From Acidimicrobiia bacterium (GTDB lineage Bacteria; Actinomycetota; Acidimicrobiia; Acidimicrobiales; Aldehydirespiratoraceae), in assembly GCA_022828135.1 (NCBI GenBank), contig JAJEJB010000010.1, positions 1-54,956 of the forward strand: a DNA stretch of 54,956 bases, written 5' to 3'. The notes below the pieces were generated by a model. It was not told where the DNA came from and made no database searches. It worked only from the letters and a program-made list of their open reading frames with translations. This document shows, piece by piece, positions 47,289 through 54,956 of this stretch (its first letter is position 1; every line of letters starts with the position of its first letter). The translations under genes were made by a program, and so were the position numbers.

Positions 47289-49589
47289 ATGACCGCTGCA
47301 CCTCGGAGCGACGCCTGGGAGAAGGTCACCGGCCGGGCCTGCTACGCCGTCGACGCGGCCCTCCCCAACATGGCCCACGCCGCGGTGGTGCGCTCCGAGC
47401 GGGCCCACGCCCGCATCGTCGGCATCGACCGGGCCGAGGCCGAGGCCGCCCCGGGCGTGATCGCGGTCGTGACCGCTGAGGATCTCGGCGACCTGGGCCG
47501 CCGTTTCGGCCACATCGTGCCCGACCACGCCATCCTGGCCGAGGGCAAGGTCCGCTACTTCGGCGAGCCGGTGACGGTGGTGGTGGCCGAGACTCCGCAC
47601 CAGGCCGCCGACGCGGCCGAGCTGGTGTGGGTCGACTACGACGACCTGCCCGCCCTCACCGACGCGGCCACTGCCCTGGCCTCCGACGTGCTCATCCACG
47701 AGCAGTCCTACGTCGAGCCGGGCCAGAAGTTCCTGGATGTGGCCCCGGCGGCCTCCACCGACAACGTCGCCCACCGCAACGAGTTGGCCTGGGGCGACGC
47801 CGAGGCCGCCCTGGCCGCCGCGGCCACCGTGGTGGAGACCACGACGACCTTCCCCCTCGTCTACGGCTACGCCATGGAGACCTACAACGCCCTGGCCGAC
47901 TGGCAGCCGGGCTCCCTGCACGTGGTGTCCACCGCCCAGCATCCGTTGATGGTGCGCAGGGAGCTGGCCCGGATGTTCTCGCTGCCGCTGGCCGCGGTGC
48001 GGGTGGAGGTGCCCTACATCGGCGGCGGCTACGGCTCGAAGTCCTACACGAAGCTGGAGCCGCTGGCCGCGGCCGCGTCGTGGGTCGCGGGCCGGCCGGT
48101 CAAGGTCACCACCGACGTCGAGGCGGCCATGTACACCACCCGGGCCGACGGAGCGCTGGTCACCGTGCGCACCGGCTTCGACTCCGGCGGCCGGATCGTC
48201 GCCCGGGACATCGACATCCGTTTCGACACCGGCGCCTACGCCGACAACAGCCCGCTGGTGCTCACCAAGAGCATCAACCGCAGCTTCGGCCCCTACCGGA
48301 TGCCCAATCTGCGGGTCCGGGGCGTCGCCGCTTACACCAATACCTCCCCGGCGTCGTCGTACCGGGGTTTCGGCGCCCCTCAGGCGGCGCTGGCCGGGGA
48401 GCTCAACATGGACATGGCCGCGGAGGAGCTGGGCATCGATCCGGTCGAGTTGCGCCGCCGCAACCTGCTGGCTCCCGGCGACACGCTCATCGAGGGCAAG
48501 CGCCCTCTCGACGCGGACCTGGTCGCCGACCTCGATGCGGTGGCCGCCGCCTTGGAGCAGCACGCCGCCGAGCCCACCCCCGGCACGCTGCGGGGCCGGG
48601 CGGTGGCGGTGACCGCCAGCGACGCCGGTGCCTCGCCCATCTCCACCGCCCAGGTGCGCATGCACGCCGACGGCTCGGTGACCCTGCTGGTGAGCAGCAC
48701 CGAGATGGGCCAGGGCAGCCGCACCGCCTTGGCCCAGATCGCGGCTCGGGAGCTGTGCGTGCCGATCGAGGCTGTGGCGGTGGGCCAGAGCGACACCCGG
48801 TTCACGCCGTTCGAGTGGACTACCGGCGCCAGCCGCACCACCACCGTCGTGGGCCTGGCCGTCCAGGCCGCCTGCGCCGACCTGTGGGACAATTTGAGGG
48901 ACCGGGCCGCCGAGTCGGCCGGAGTGCCGGTCGACGAAGTGAGGGTGAGCGACGGTCTGATCCATGTGCCGCTCGCCGCTAGGGGCGAGAGCGGCTCAGG
49001 TGCGGACACCGTTTCGGGCTTGACGCCGGCCGAGGTGATCCGGCAGTGGTTCGGTGCCGACGCCGGCGAGGTGGTGGGTGTGGGTGTGGTCCGCCGCGAC
49101 GGAGCCACCGCCGTCCTGCCCCCGTTCTGGGAGATCGGCGCGGTGGGGGTGGAGGTGTCGGTGGACGAGGCCACCGGCGAGGTGACGGTCGAGCATCTGG
49201 TCACGGTGGGCGATGTGGGCTACGCCGTGAACCCGGACCTGGTGAAGGGCCAGGACCTGGGCGCGGCCACCCAAGGGTTGGGCATCGCCCTATGGGAGGA
49301 GATGGTCTACGACGGCGAGCAGCTCACCAACCCCAACCTCGTCGAGTACCGGGTGCCCCGCCTGCGCGACGCACCCCGCCGTGTCACGTCGGTGCTGGCC
49401 GAGCGGGGCGACGGGGCCGGCCCCTACGGCGCCACGGGCGCCGGCGAGGGTGCCCTCAACCCGGTCCCGGCCGCGGTGGCCGCCGCAGTGGGCCGGGCCG
49501 TGGGCATATGGCCGACCGAACTGCCCCTGACCCCGCCGAGGGTCTGGTCCCTCCTCCAGCAGGCCCAGCAGTTTCTTGGCGGCGGCTAA
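47289..49589 (+). CDS. molybdenum hydroxylase large subunit (XdhA/CoxL-like)
   Basis: A 766-residue molybdopterin-binding subunit. It starts SDAWEKVTGRACYAVD; further landmarks are PYIGGGYGSKSYTKLEPLAAAAS (MoCo-binding), NTSPASSYRGFGAPQAALAGE, STEMGQGSRTALAQIAARELCV and the C-terminal GATGAGEGALNPVPAAVAAAVG with the catalytic glutamate in GxGE. CODH's AYRCSFR loop is absent (SSYRGFG instead), so it is not a CO dehydrogenase; a purine or other N-heterocycle hydroxylase is likelier, supported by the purine nucleoside phosphorylase 3 kb downstream. GGAGG lies 7 nt before the ATG. Its stop overlaps the convergent GNAT gene by 4 bp. Confidence 0.9.
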   Translation: MTAAPRSDAWEKVTGRACYAVDAALPNMAHAAVVRSERAHARIVGIDRAEAEAAPGVIAVVTAEDLGDLGRRFGHIVPDHAILAEGKVRYFGEPVTVVVAETPHQAADAAELVWVDYDDLPALTDAATALASDVLIHEQSYVEPGQKFLDVAPAASTDNVAHRNELAWGDAEAALAAAATVVETTTTFPLVYGYAMETYNALADWQPGSLHVVSTAQHPLMVRRELARMFSLPLAAVRVEVPYIGGGYGSKSYTKLEPLAAAASWVAGRPVKVTTDVEAAMYTTRADGALVTVRTGFDSGGRIVARDIDIRFDTGAYADNSPLVLTKSINRSFGPYRMPNLRVRGVAAYTNTSPASSYRGFGAPQAALAGELNMDMAAEELGIDPVELRRRNLLAPGDTLIEGKRPLDADLVADLDAVAAALEQHAAEPTPGTLRGRAVAVTASDAGASPISTAQVRMHADGSVTLLVSSTEMGQGSRTALAQIAARELCVPIEAVAVGQSDTRFTPFEWTTGASRTTTVVGLAVQAACADLWDNLRDRAAESAGVPVDEVRVSDGLIHVPLAARGESGSGADTVSGLTPAEVIRQWFGADAGEVVGVGVVRRDGATAVLPPFWEIGAVGVEVSVDEATGEVTVEHLVTVGDVGYAVNPDLVKGQDLGAATQGLGIALWEEMVYDGEQLTNPNLVEYRVPRLRDAPRRVTSVLAERGDGAGPYGATGAGEGALNPVPAAVAAAVGRAVGIWPTELPLTPPRVWSLLQQAQQFLGGG

Positions 49590-50683
49590 GAGGCGCCCTC
49601 GAGGGCGGCGTCGAGGTACTGCTCGGCGGCCTGGGTCATGCGGATCAGCCCGTAGGTGTCGAGCACGGCCCGCTTGAGACGCTCGGGGCTGGCCCGTCGC
49701 AGCGCGGCCTCCTGTATCACGCCGGCCACGGCGTGGGCCGGCTGATCGCCGGCCCCGGAACGGCCCAGCAGTTCTCGCCGCTTGTGCCCCACCAGTTCGG
49801 CGATCTCGTTGAGGGGCACCTCGTACAGCGAGCGCTCGCCCAGCTCCCGCACAACCACGGCCGGGGTCCCGGACAGGCGCAGCACCTGCTGGGGCTGGCC
49901 GGCGTTGTCGAGTTCGTCGACCTCCACCTGGCTCCTCAGCGTCAAGCGGCCGAGCGCCTGCTCCATCGGGGCCCGGGCCCGCTGGGTGACCTTCGAGGAT
50001 CCCGCTCCCCGGATGTAGAGCCGGTAGGCCCGTTCGGCGGTCACTGGACCTTCGGCGCTCACGATCTCCAGCAGGTGGCTGGCGACCTGCGACACCGGGG
50101 CGGTGCGAGGGTCGGGCAGCCCGTCTCCCTGCCAGGCCATGTACGGCTGCGGCCCGGCCGCAGGGTCGTAGGCGAGGGAGGGCATCCCGTCCCCGCTGTC
50201 ACCGGCGCCGGAGGCAGCGTCCGCCGCCTCGGTCCCGCCCGGAACGGGCTGCAGCTCCATCCACCCTTCCGGCGCGGGCGGCTCGGTGAACCCGAACGAC
50301 CGGTACAGCTCGTGGGCGTCGCCGGTCTTCAGCAGCAGCCGCTTGATCCCGGCCACGGCCGGGTGCTCGCAGGCTGCGGCCACCACCGCCCGGCCCAGCC
50401 CCAGGCCCCGGTGCTCGGCCAGCACGTACACGTCGGTCAGCCAGCCGAAGGTGGCCCGGTCGGTCACGACGCGGGCCCCGCCCACCATCGACCCGTCCGG
50501 GGCATACACCCCCAGCACCACGCTGTTGGCCGCGCTCTCCGCGGTCTGCTCCCGGGTGCGCCCCGTCGCCCAGTACCCCTCGACCTCCAGGAAGTCGTGC
50601 ATGGCGTCGGCATCGAAGCGCTCCGGATCGTCGGAGATCACATAGTCCCCGTAGCGCCGCTCGCACGGACCCCCCTCGCTCAC
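49586..50683 (-). CDS. GNAT acetyltransferase fused to a winged-helix-like C-terminal region
   Basis: A 365-residue protein. The N-terminal ~140 residues are a GNAT domain: SVVLGVYAPDGSMVGGARVV, TDVYVLAEHRGLGLGRAVVAAA (acetyl-CoA motif RGxGxG) and LLKTGDAHELYRSFGF. After an Ala/Asp/Gly linker, the C-terminal ~170 residues contain VSQVASHLLEIVSAEGPVTAERAYRLYIRGAGSSKVTQRARAPMEQALGRL, resembling the DUF3320-like helical/winged domain found at helicase C-termini, which may bind nucleic acid. The acetylation target is unknown. Confidence 0.78.
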   Translation of the reverse strand: MSEGGPCERRYGDYVISDDPERFDADAMHDFLEVEGYWATGRTREQTAESAANSVVLGVYAPDGSMVGGARVVTDRATFGWLTDVYVLAEHRGLGLGRAVVAAACEHPAVAGIKRLLLKTGDAHELYRSFGFTEPPAPEGWMELQPVPGGTEAADAASGAGDSGDGMPSLAYDPAAGPQPYMAWQGDGLPDPRTAPVSQVASHLLEIVSAEGPVTAERAYRLYIRGAGSSKVTQRARAPMEQALGRLTLRSQVEVDELDNAGQPQQVLRLSGTPAVVVRELGERSLYEVPLNEIAELVGHKRRELLGRSGAGDQPAHAVAGVIQEAALRRASPERLKRAVLDTYGLIRMTQAAEQYLDAALEGAS

Positions 50684-50796
50684 GCCGGCTGACGCTATCC
50701 GTTGTGTTGATCCCGGAGGTCTCGGAGGGTCCGTCTGGTCACAAGCTCACGAGGATGCCCCGCCCGCACCGCCCGCGACATGGCCGCCGTGGGCGG

Positions 50797-50960
50797 GCCC
50801 GGGCACTTGCCCTGGAGCGCGATACAGGTAGTATCGAACCGGGTAAGCGGGCCGGTTTGGCCGTAGTTCGGCGCGACCGTCTGCACACCACCCCGGCCGG
50901 CGGCGCCGATGTCCTCTCCGAGCCGGCCTACGCCCACGCTGCTGGCTGTCCGGAGTCGTT
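50797..50960 (+). pseudogene. remnant of an amidohydrolase C-terminus
   Basis: Translation of this stretch gives ARALALERDTGSIEPGKRAG, then LAVVRRDRLHTTPAGG and ADVLSEPAYAHAAG, matching the C-terminal GSIEPGKxADLVVxD and DPxSxLVYAxxG blocks of TRZ/ATZ-type amidohydrolases. No barrel domain precedes it. It is therefore a decayed fragment in the 340-bp gap between the GNAT and Fic genes. The remainder of the gap holds only the inverted repeat before fic. Confidence 0.6.
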
Positions 50961-50966
50961 GCAGTT

Positions 50967-50995
50967 TATTACTAATTCTGGCAGGATTAGTAATA
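50967..50995. promoter_or_regulatory. AT-rich inverted repeat upstream of fic
   Basis: TATTACTAAT and ATTAGTAATA form a perfect 10-bp inverted repeat with a 9-nt spacer, ending 28 nt before the fic start. Related TACTAAT/ATTAGTAAT sequences follow the gene (52396-52420). A likely operator for the Fic protein itself or a linked regulator. Confidence 0.55.
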
Positions 50996-51023
50996 CCCCG
51001 CTGCCTCGAAGAAGAGCGCCAGA

Positions 51024-52379
51024 ATGAAGAAGCCGTTGCCGCCTCCAGACATGGCGGAACTGTTGGCGGAGATTGCCGATGGCGGCCCTCAACGCGTATT
51101 CGACCTGTTCGTGAGCGGTCGACCAGTGGATGACAAGGGCCGCTACCTGCACTGGGACCAGATGCGGCATCGGAAGCCTCCCGAGGGGCTGACTCTCAAG
51201 GAGTGGTGGGTAAGCACCGCGGCGAGCCGCGCCAACAACTCCCGGACGCTGCCCTTCGCCGGTACGGACGGCGAGCCCTTCCGGTTCACCAACATCGACC
51301 GGATCCAGGAGCTAGTCCACCGCATCGACCAGCAGGCCAGCGGCCGCATCGAGACCGACGACATCGTCGCCAACGTCGGTTCCCGTAACCGCTACTTGGT
51401 GTCGTCGTTGGTCGAGGAGGCCATCACGTCCAGCCTCCTGGAGGGCGCGGCTACCACTCGTCGCGTCGCCAAGGAACTCCTGAGAACGCACCGCGAGCCC
51501 CGCGACAAGGGTGAGCGCATGATTCTCAACAACTACTTGGCGATGCGAAAGGCCCGGGAGATGGCGGGCGCCGATGAGCTCTTGACCTCTGATCACGTCT
51601 TGGAGCTACATCGGATCGTGACCGAAGGAACTCTTGACGAGTCCGAATCGGGGAGGCTCCAGGAGCCTGGCGAGGGCCGGGTGGTAGTCGAGTGGGATCA
51701 CGCCGAAGTACTGCACGTGCCGCCGCCGGCCGAGGCACTCCCGGCTCGGCTCGAGCAGTTCTGCGCGTTCGCCAACGGAGACGTAGGGGAGGGCTTCCTG
51801 CATCCTGTGGTGCGCGCGATCCTGCTCCACTTCTGGATGGGATATGACCACCCCTTCGCCGATGGCAACGGACGCACGGCACGGGCCCTGTTCTATTGGT
51901 CGATGCTTCGGTCCGGGTACTGGCTGGCTCAGTACATCTCCATCTCGGCCATCCTCCGCAAGGCTCTGGGCGAGTACGTCCTCTCGTACTTGTACAGCGA
52001 GACCGACTCCAACGACGTCACCTACTTTGTGATCCACCAACTTGAAGTGCTGGAGCTCGCCATTGAAGAGTTGCGGACCTACCTGGGTCGAAGAGTCTCG
52101 GAGATCTCTGAGGTGGAGCGGCTGCTGCGTGGAGTTCCGGGCCTCAACCACCGCCAATTGGCGGTTATCGGGGAAGCCTTGCGTGACCCCGATGCGTACT
52201 TCACGATCGCGGGGCATGAGCGCGTGCACCGGGTGGCATATCAGTCTGCTCGAACTGACTTGCTGGGCCTTCAGGACCTGGGTGTGTTCCGCAGGGTCCA
52301 GTCGGGCAAGAAGTTCGAGTTCTGGCCTATCGACGGACTCTCGGACCGTCTCCGGGCATTGGGCGCAGAATCACAATAG
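51024..52379 (+). CDS. Fic family protein with N-terminal inhibitory motif and C-terminal winged helix
   Basis: A 451-residue Fic protein. The AMP-transferase motif HPFADGNGRTAR (residues 276-287) is intact. SSLLEG (S136 to E140) matches the (S/T)xxxE(G/N) inhibitory helix and lies N-terminal to the Fic core, as in class II Fic proteins that self-inhibit. The C-terminus (LNHRQLAVIGEALRDPDAYFTIAGHERVHRVAYQSARTDLLGLQDLGVFRR) looks like a winged helix-turn-helix. Such proteins AMPylate targets and may repress their own promoter. Flanking DNA is much richer in A and T than the rest of the window, and codon bias is weaker, which suggests transfer. Confidence 0.9.
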   Translation: MKKPLPPPDMAELLAEIADGGPQRVFDLFVSGRPVDDKGRYLHWDQMRHRKPPEGLTLKEWWVSTAASRANNSRTLPFAGTDGEPFRFTNIDRIQELVHRIDQQASGRIETDDIVANVGSRNRYLVSSLVEEAITSSLLEGAATTRRVAKELLRTHREPRDKGERMILNNYLAMRKAREMAGADELLTSDHVLELHRIVTEGTLDESESGRLQEPGEGRVVVEWDHAEVLHVPPPAEALPARLEQFCAFANGDVGEGFLHPVVRAILLHFWMGYDHPFADGNGRTARALFYWSMLRSGYWLAQYISISAILRKALGEYVLSYLYSETDSNDVTYFVIHQLEVLELAIEELRTYLGRRVSEISEVERLLRGVPGLNHRQLAVIGEALRDPDAYFTIAGHERVHRVAYQSARTDLLGLQDLGVFRRVQSGKKFEFWPIDGLSDRLRALGAESQ

Positions 52380-52395
52380 TGAAATACCAATCTGC

Positions 52396-52420
52396 TACTA
52401 ATATCTACTAAATTAGTAAT
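52396..52420. promoter_or_regulatory. AT-rich repeat downstream of fic
   Basis: Contains TACTAAT, then the odd palindrome TACTAAATTAGTA, then ATTAGTAAT, mirroring the site upstream of fic. It may be a second operator, a terminator-like structure, or the edge of an acquired unit. Confidence 0.4.
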
Positions 52421-52428
52421 TGAACTGC

Positions 52429-53253
52429 CTACAGGGTGGGGAGCAGCTCGTCGAAGAGGGCGCTGAAGCGTTCGGAGGCGGCGGCTGCGGTCTCGATTAC
52501 CTCGGTGTGCGACAGGGGTTGGTCGGAGATGCCGGCGGCCAGGTTGGTGCACAGCGAGATGCCGAGCACCTGAGCGCCCATGTGGCGGGCCGCGGTGGCC
52601 TCCGGCACTGTCGACATGCCCACCATGGATCCGCCCAGCGCCTGGGCCAGGCGGATCTCGGCCGGGGTCTCGAACATCGGGCCGTGGAACCAGAAGTACA
52701 CGCCCTCCCGGAGCGTCTGCCCCAGCCGGGCCGCGGCCGCGTGGGCCTTGGCCCGCAGTTCGGGCGTGTACACGTCGGTCATGTCGGTGAAGCGGGGCCC
52801 GATGCGTTCGTCGTTGGGTCCGGCCAGCGCGCTGATCCCGGCCAGGTTCACGTGGTCGGTGATCACGGCCAGGTCGCCGGCGGCCATGCCCTCGCCGCAG
52901 GCGCCGGCCGCGTTGGTGAGCACCACCACCCGGCATCCGGCCGTGACCGCGGTCCGTACCGCGAACGTGATGGCCTCCGGGTCGTGGCCCTCGTAGGCGT
53001 GGGCCCGCCCCGACAGCATCAGCACCCGGTTGCCGCCCATCCGCGTCGAGTAGGCGGTGCCGGCGTGGCCGATCGCGGTGGGGATGGGGAACCCGGGCAG
53101 GTCCCGGTACGACACCGCCACCTTGTCGGCGATCCGGTCGGGGTAGCCGCCCAGCCCCGACCCCAGCACAACGCACACGTCGTGGCGCTCGCACCCGGTC
53201 CGTTCGGCCAACACCCCGGCCGCCCCCTGCAGCCGCTCATACAGCTCGGTCAT
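52429..53253 (-). CDS. punA: purine nucleoside phosphorylase (trimeric type)
   Basis: A 274-residue PNP that splits inosine or guanosine with phosphate into base and ribose-1-phosphate. Seen: VCVVLGSGLGGYPDRI (phosphate-binding Ser), LSGRAHAYEGH (catalytic histidine region), VVLTNAAGACGEGMAAGDLAVITDHVN, GPMFETPAEIR with the base-binding glutamate, GMSTVPEATAARHMG, and SLCTNLAAGISDQPLSHTEV with the base-binding asparagine. The gene supplies free purine bases, which could feed the molybdenum hydroxylase encoded upstream. Its stop lies close to the AT-rich repeat after fic. Confidence 0.93.
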   Translation of the reverse strand: MTELYERLQGAAGVLAERTGCERHDVCVVLGSGLGGYPDRIADKVAVSYRDLPGFPIPTAIGHAGTAYSTRMGGNRVLMLSGRAHAYEGHDPEAITFAVRTAVTAGCRVVVLTNAAGACGEGMAAGDLAVITDHVNLAGISALAGPNDERIGPRFTDMTDVYTPELRAKAHAAAARLGQTLREGVYFWFHGPMFETPAEIRLAQALGGSMVGMSTVPEATAARHMGAQVLGISLCTNLAAGISDQPLSHTEVIETAAAASERFSALFDELLPTL

Positions 53254-53304
53254 TGGCTCCTCCAGTGGCGTGGCCGATCATGTCGGCGGGTGCTGGCAGT
53301 GTGG

Positions 53305-53757
53305 TCACGGCTTGCTTCGGGTGAAGCGGGTTATGTCGGTGGCTGCTTCGGGGTAGGCCTCGGTCAGTTCGTCGGCGTCGCCCAGCTCGAAGCCGTCGGG
53401 GTCGTAGGGGGGAGCGAGGGTGGCGCCGGTCAGCGACCAGTCGCCGGTGGTGGTCGCTGCCATCCACACTCCGGCGGGCACGGCCACCATCGGGCGCTGG
53501 CCGCGGGCCAGATCGTCGCCCAGCATCGGCCGCCGGACGGCACCGCCCGGCTCCAGCAGCAGCATCTCCACGGGCGCTCCGGCGTAGTGGTGCCATAGCT
53601 CCGGCCCGGAAAGCCGGTGCAGCGCCGAGAAGTCTCCCGGCCTCATCAGGTAGTAGATGGCGGACGACTGCTCGTCCCGCCACGTGAGCGCCAGCATCCC
53701 GCCCTCGTCCTCTAGCGGCTCCAACCCCAGCAACTCGATCACCTCGTCGGCGGTCAT
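53305..53757 (-). CDS. DUF985 family cupin
   Basis: A 150-residue cupin of the DUF985/YML079w type: SAIYYLMRPGDFSALHRLSGPELWHHYAGAPVEMLLLEPGG matches the family's ligand-binding barrel with its histidines, and GDWSLTGATLAPPYDPDGFELGD the C-terminal half. The function is unknown; homologues are suggested to bind small metabolites. It lies between PNP and an amidohydrolase on the same strand, with gaps of 51 and 69 bp. Confidence 0.85.
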   Translation of the reverse strand: MTADEVIELLGLEPLEDEGGMLALTWRDEQSSAIYYLMRPGDFSALHRLSGPELWHHYAGAPVEMLLLEPGGAVRRPMLGDDLARGQRPMVAVPAGVWMAATTTGDWSLTGATLAPPYDPDGFELGDADELTEAYPEAATDITRFTRSKP

Positions 53758-53826
53758 GGCAGCCTCCAGCAGTAGGTCACCCCGCCGGCCTCCGGGCTCG
53801 GGTCACCGGGGCCGCCTCGTCGGCGT

Positions 53827-54956
53827 TCACTGGGCCAGCCTTCGGGCTCGGGTCTGGGCCTCGGCTATTGCTTCGGCCACGTCCACCGTCAGCACCCGGC
53901 CGTGGTCCACCACTTTGCGGCCGGCCACCCACACTGCACTGACGGCGCCGGGGGAGCCCGACCACACGATCCTCGACAGCGGGTCGTCCTCGGCCTCGAT
54001 CACCGGGTGCAGCGCCGGCTCCGACGCCGACAGCGCCATCATGTCGGCCCAGCACCCCGGCGCCAGCCGCCCGAGATCGTCTCCCTGACCGATCACCTCG
54101 GCCGCTCCTGCGGTGGTCATCCGCAGAGCCTCGGCCGGCCCGAACGTCTGGGCGTCGCCCGACCGGATGCGGGCGGTGCGGATGGCGGTGCGCATCTCCT
54201 CGAACAGGTCGAGGCGGTGGTGCGACGCCGGCCCGTCAGTCCCTATCGCCAGCCGCAGCCCGGCGGCCTGCATGTCGGTCACCGGCGCCACCCCGGAGGC
54301 GTGCTTGGCATTGGAGCAGGGGCAGTGCACTACGGCGGTGTCGTTGCGGGCCAGCACGTCGATGTCGTCGGGGGTCAGCCACACGCCGTGGGCCGCGATC
54401 ACGTCGCCGTCGAGCAGCCCGAGCGACTCCAGGTACTCGGGTGCGGCCAGCCCGCCGGTGCGCTCCCGCACCGCGGCGTCCTCCCATTGCTGCTCGGCCA
54501 GGTGGATGTGCACCGGCATCCCGGCTTCGGCGGCCCGGTCCCCGATCGCGGTCAGGCATTCCCGTGACACCGAGTAGGCGGCATGGGCCGCCATCCCCAC
54601 CTCGATCAGGTCGCTTCCGGCCCAGCGGTCCCGGAGGGCCACCATCTCGTCGAGCTGTTCGGGCCACGCTCCGGTCAGGGTGAAGTCGGGGTCCTCGATC
54701 ACGCCGGGGGTCACCAGGCATCGCAGCCCGGCGTCGGTGGCGCCCTCGGCCATGGCCTGGCCGGCGAAGTACATCTCGACCGATGTGGTGATCCCGTTGG
54801 CCAGCAGTTCGGCCGCGCCCAGCCGCATCCCGGCCCGCACGTCTCCGGGGGTGAGCTTGGATTCGCGGGGCCACATCACCTCGTGCAGCCAGCGGTCGAC
54901 CGGCAGTCCCTCGCCCGCGCCCCGCAGCAGCACCATCGGCGTGTGGCAGTGGGCGT
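53827..54956 (-). CDS. amidohydrolase, MTA/SAH deaminase-like, 5' end outside window
   Basis: At least 376 residues; the frame stays open to the window edge, where AHCHTPMVL shows the first metal site (HxH), so the start lies beyond 54956. Other landmarks: VHIHLAEQQWEDAAVRE, VIAAHGVWLTPDDIDVLAR, VVHCPCSNAKHASGVAPV and LAIGTDGPASHHRLDLFEEM with the catalytic aspartate, and a C-terminal ADMMALSASEPALHPV. The HCPxSNxK pattern is typical of 5'-methylthioadenosine/S-adenosylhomocysteine deaminases and related N-heterocycle deaminases. Together with PNP it fits purine nucleoside breakdown. Confidence 0.9.
   Translation of the reverse strand, partial: AHCHTPMVLLRGAGEGLPVDRWLHEVMWPRESKLTPGDVRAGMRLGAAELLANGITTSVEMYFAGQAMAEGATDAGLRCLVTPGVIEDPDFTLTGAWPEQLDEMVALRDRWAGSDLIEVGMAAHAAYSVSRECLTAIGDRAAEAGMPVHIHLAEQQWEDAAVRERTGGLAAPEYLESLGLLDGDVIAAHGVWLTPDDIDVLARNDTAVVHCPCSNAKHASGVAPVTDMQAAGLRLAIGTDGPASHHRLDLFEEMRTAIRTARIRSGDAQTFGPAEALRMTTAGAAEVIGQGDDLGRLAPGCWADMMALSASEPALHPVIEAEDDPLSRIVWSGSPGAVSAVWVAGRKVVDHGRVLTVDVAEAIAEAQTRARRLAQ

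Noticed and set aside
47289..49589. Aerobic CO dehydrogenase large subunit
   Set aside because: The AYRCSFR active-site loop of form I CoxL is absent (SSYRGFG instead), so CO oxidation is not supported despite the CoxG-like gene nearby.

Overview
The window reads as a high-GC actinobacterial chromosome segment. The best fit is class Acidimicrobiia, because three F420/flavin luciferase-like (LLM) oxidoreductases, an FrhB-like F420 protein, many amidohydrolases, actinobacterial gene starts (frequent GTG, GTGA/ATGA overlaps) and a giant Calx-beta surface protein occur together. A marine or host-associated (for example sponge) lifestyle is an inference from the surface protein and the catabolic gene load, not something shown. 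No rRNA, tRNA, CRISPR array, transposase or phage gene was seen.

Layout. 0-3.4 kb: 3' part of a secreted Calx-beta protein. 3.5-5.8 kb: SDR, RidA, GlcG/HbpS and ABM-type small enzymes. 5.9-10.9 kb: fused electron-transfer flavoprotein, LLM oxidoreductase, amidohydrolase, lipoprotein. 11-13.5 kb: an atypical membrane AAA/FtsH-like protease. 13.8-17.4 kb: retropepsin-like gene, SRPBCC, a frameshifted MFS transporter and an LLM enzyme. 17.4-20.3 kb: a plus-strand overlapping trio (type III PLP enzyme, FAD-linked lactone oxidase, NTF2-like). 20.3-26.5 kb: a long minus-strand catabolic operon (acyl-CoA dehydrogenase, acyl-CoA ligase, DUF6282 hydrolase, IPMDH-like dehydrogenase, ornithine cyclodeaminase-like, SRPBCC). 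26.6-29.1 kb: ECF sigma factor with a small partner, and a GGT-like enzyme. 29.2-33.7 kb: two cupins overlapping a Cdc48/VAT-like AAA ATPase, plus an amidohydrolase. 33.8-38.9 kb: DAO oxidoreductase, then a minus-strand redox operon (haem-oxygenase-like diiron protein, ferredoxin, Rieske, Asp/Glu racemase-like, FrhB-like). 39.2-43.8 kb: hydrolase, dihydropyrimidinase-like, LLM, coiled-coil membrane protein, CoxG-like. 43.8-45.6 kb: an apparently frameshifted lipoprotein of lower GC. 45.8-54.96 kb: three-subunit molybdenum hydroxylase, GNAT fusion, Fic protein in an AT-rich setting, purine nucleoside phosphorylase, DUF985 cupin and an SAH-deaminase-like amidohydrolase running off the end.

The genes are mostly degradative: hydrolysis of cyclic amides and N-substituted compounds, flavin/F420 redox steps, CoA activation and oxidation, purine turnover. 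Six promoter-proximal copies of GTATACA, each oriented toward a catabolic gene, suggest shared regulation.

The most unusual structure is at 21631-21774. Five tandem 35-bp copies of a translation-initiation region form a chain of four 12-codon micro-ORFs. Each stop overlaps the next start (ATGA/GTGA), so translation could be passed from the IPMDH-like gene to the ornithine cyclodeaminase-like gene. A smaller two-copy version (17-bp units) lies before the LLM gene at 7921. A 47-bp two-stem palindromic element occurs twice (25289, 41547), one copy flanked by a 12-bp direct repeat.
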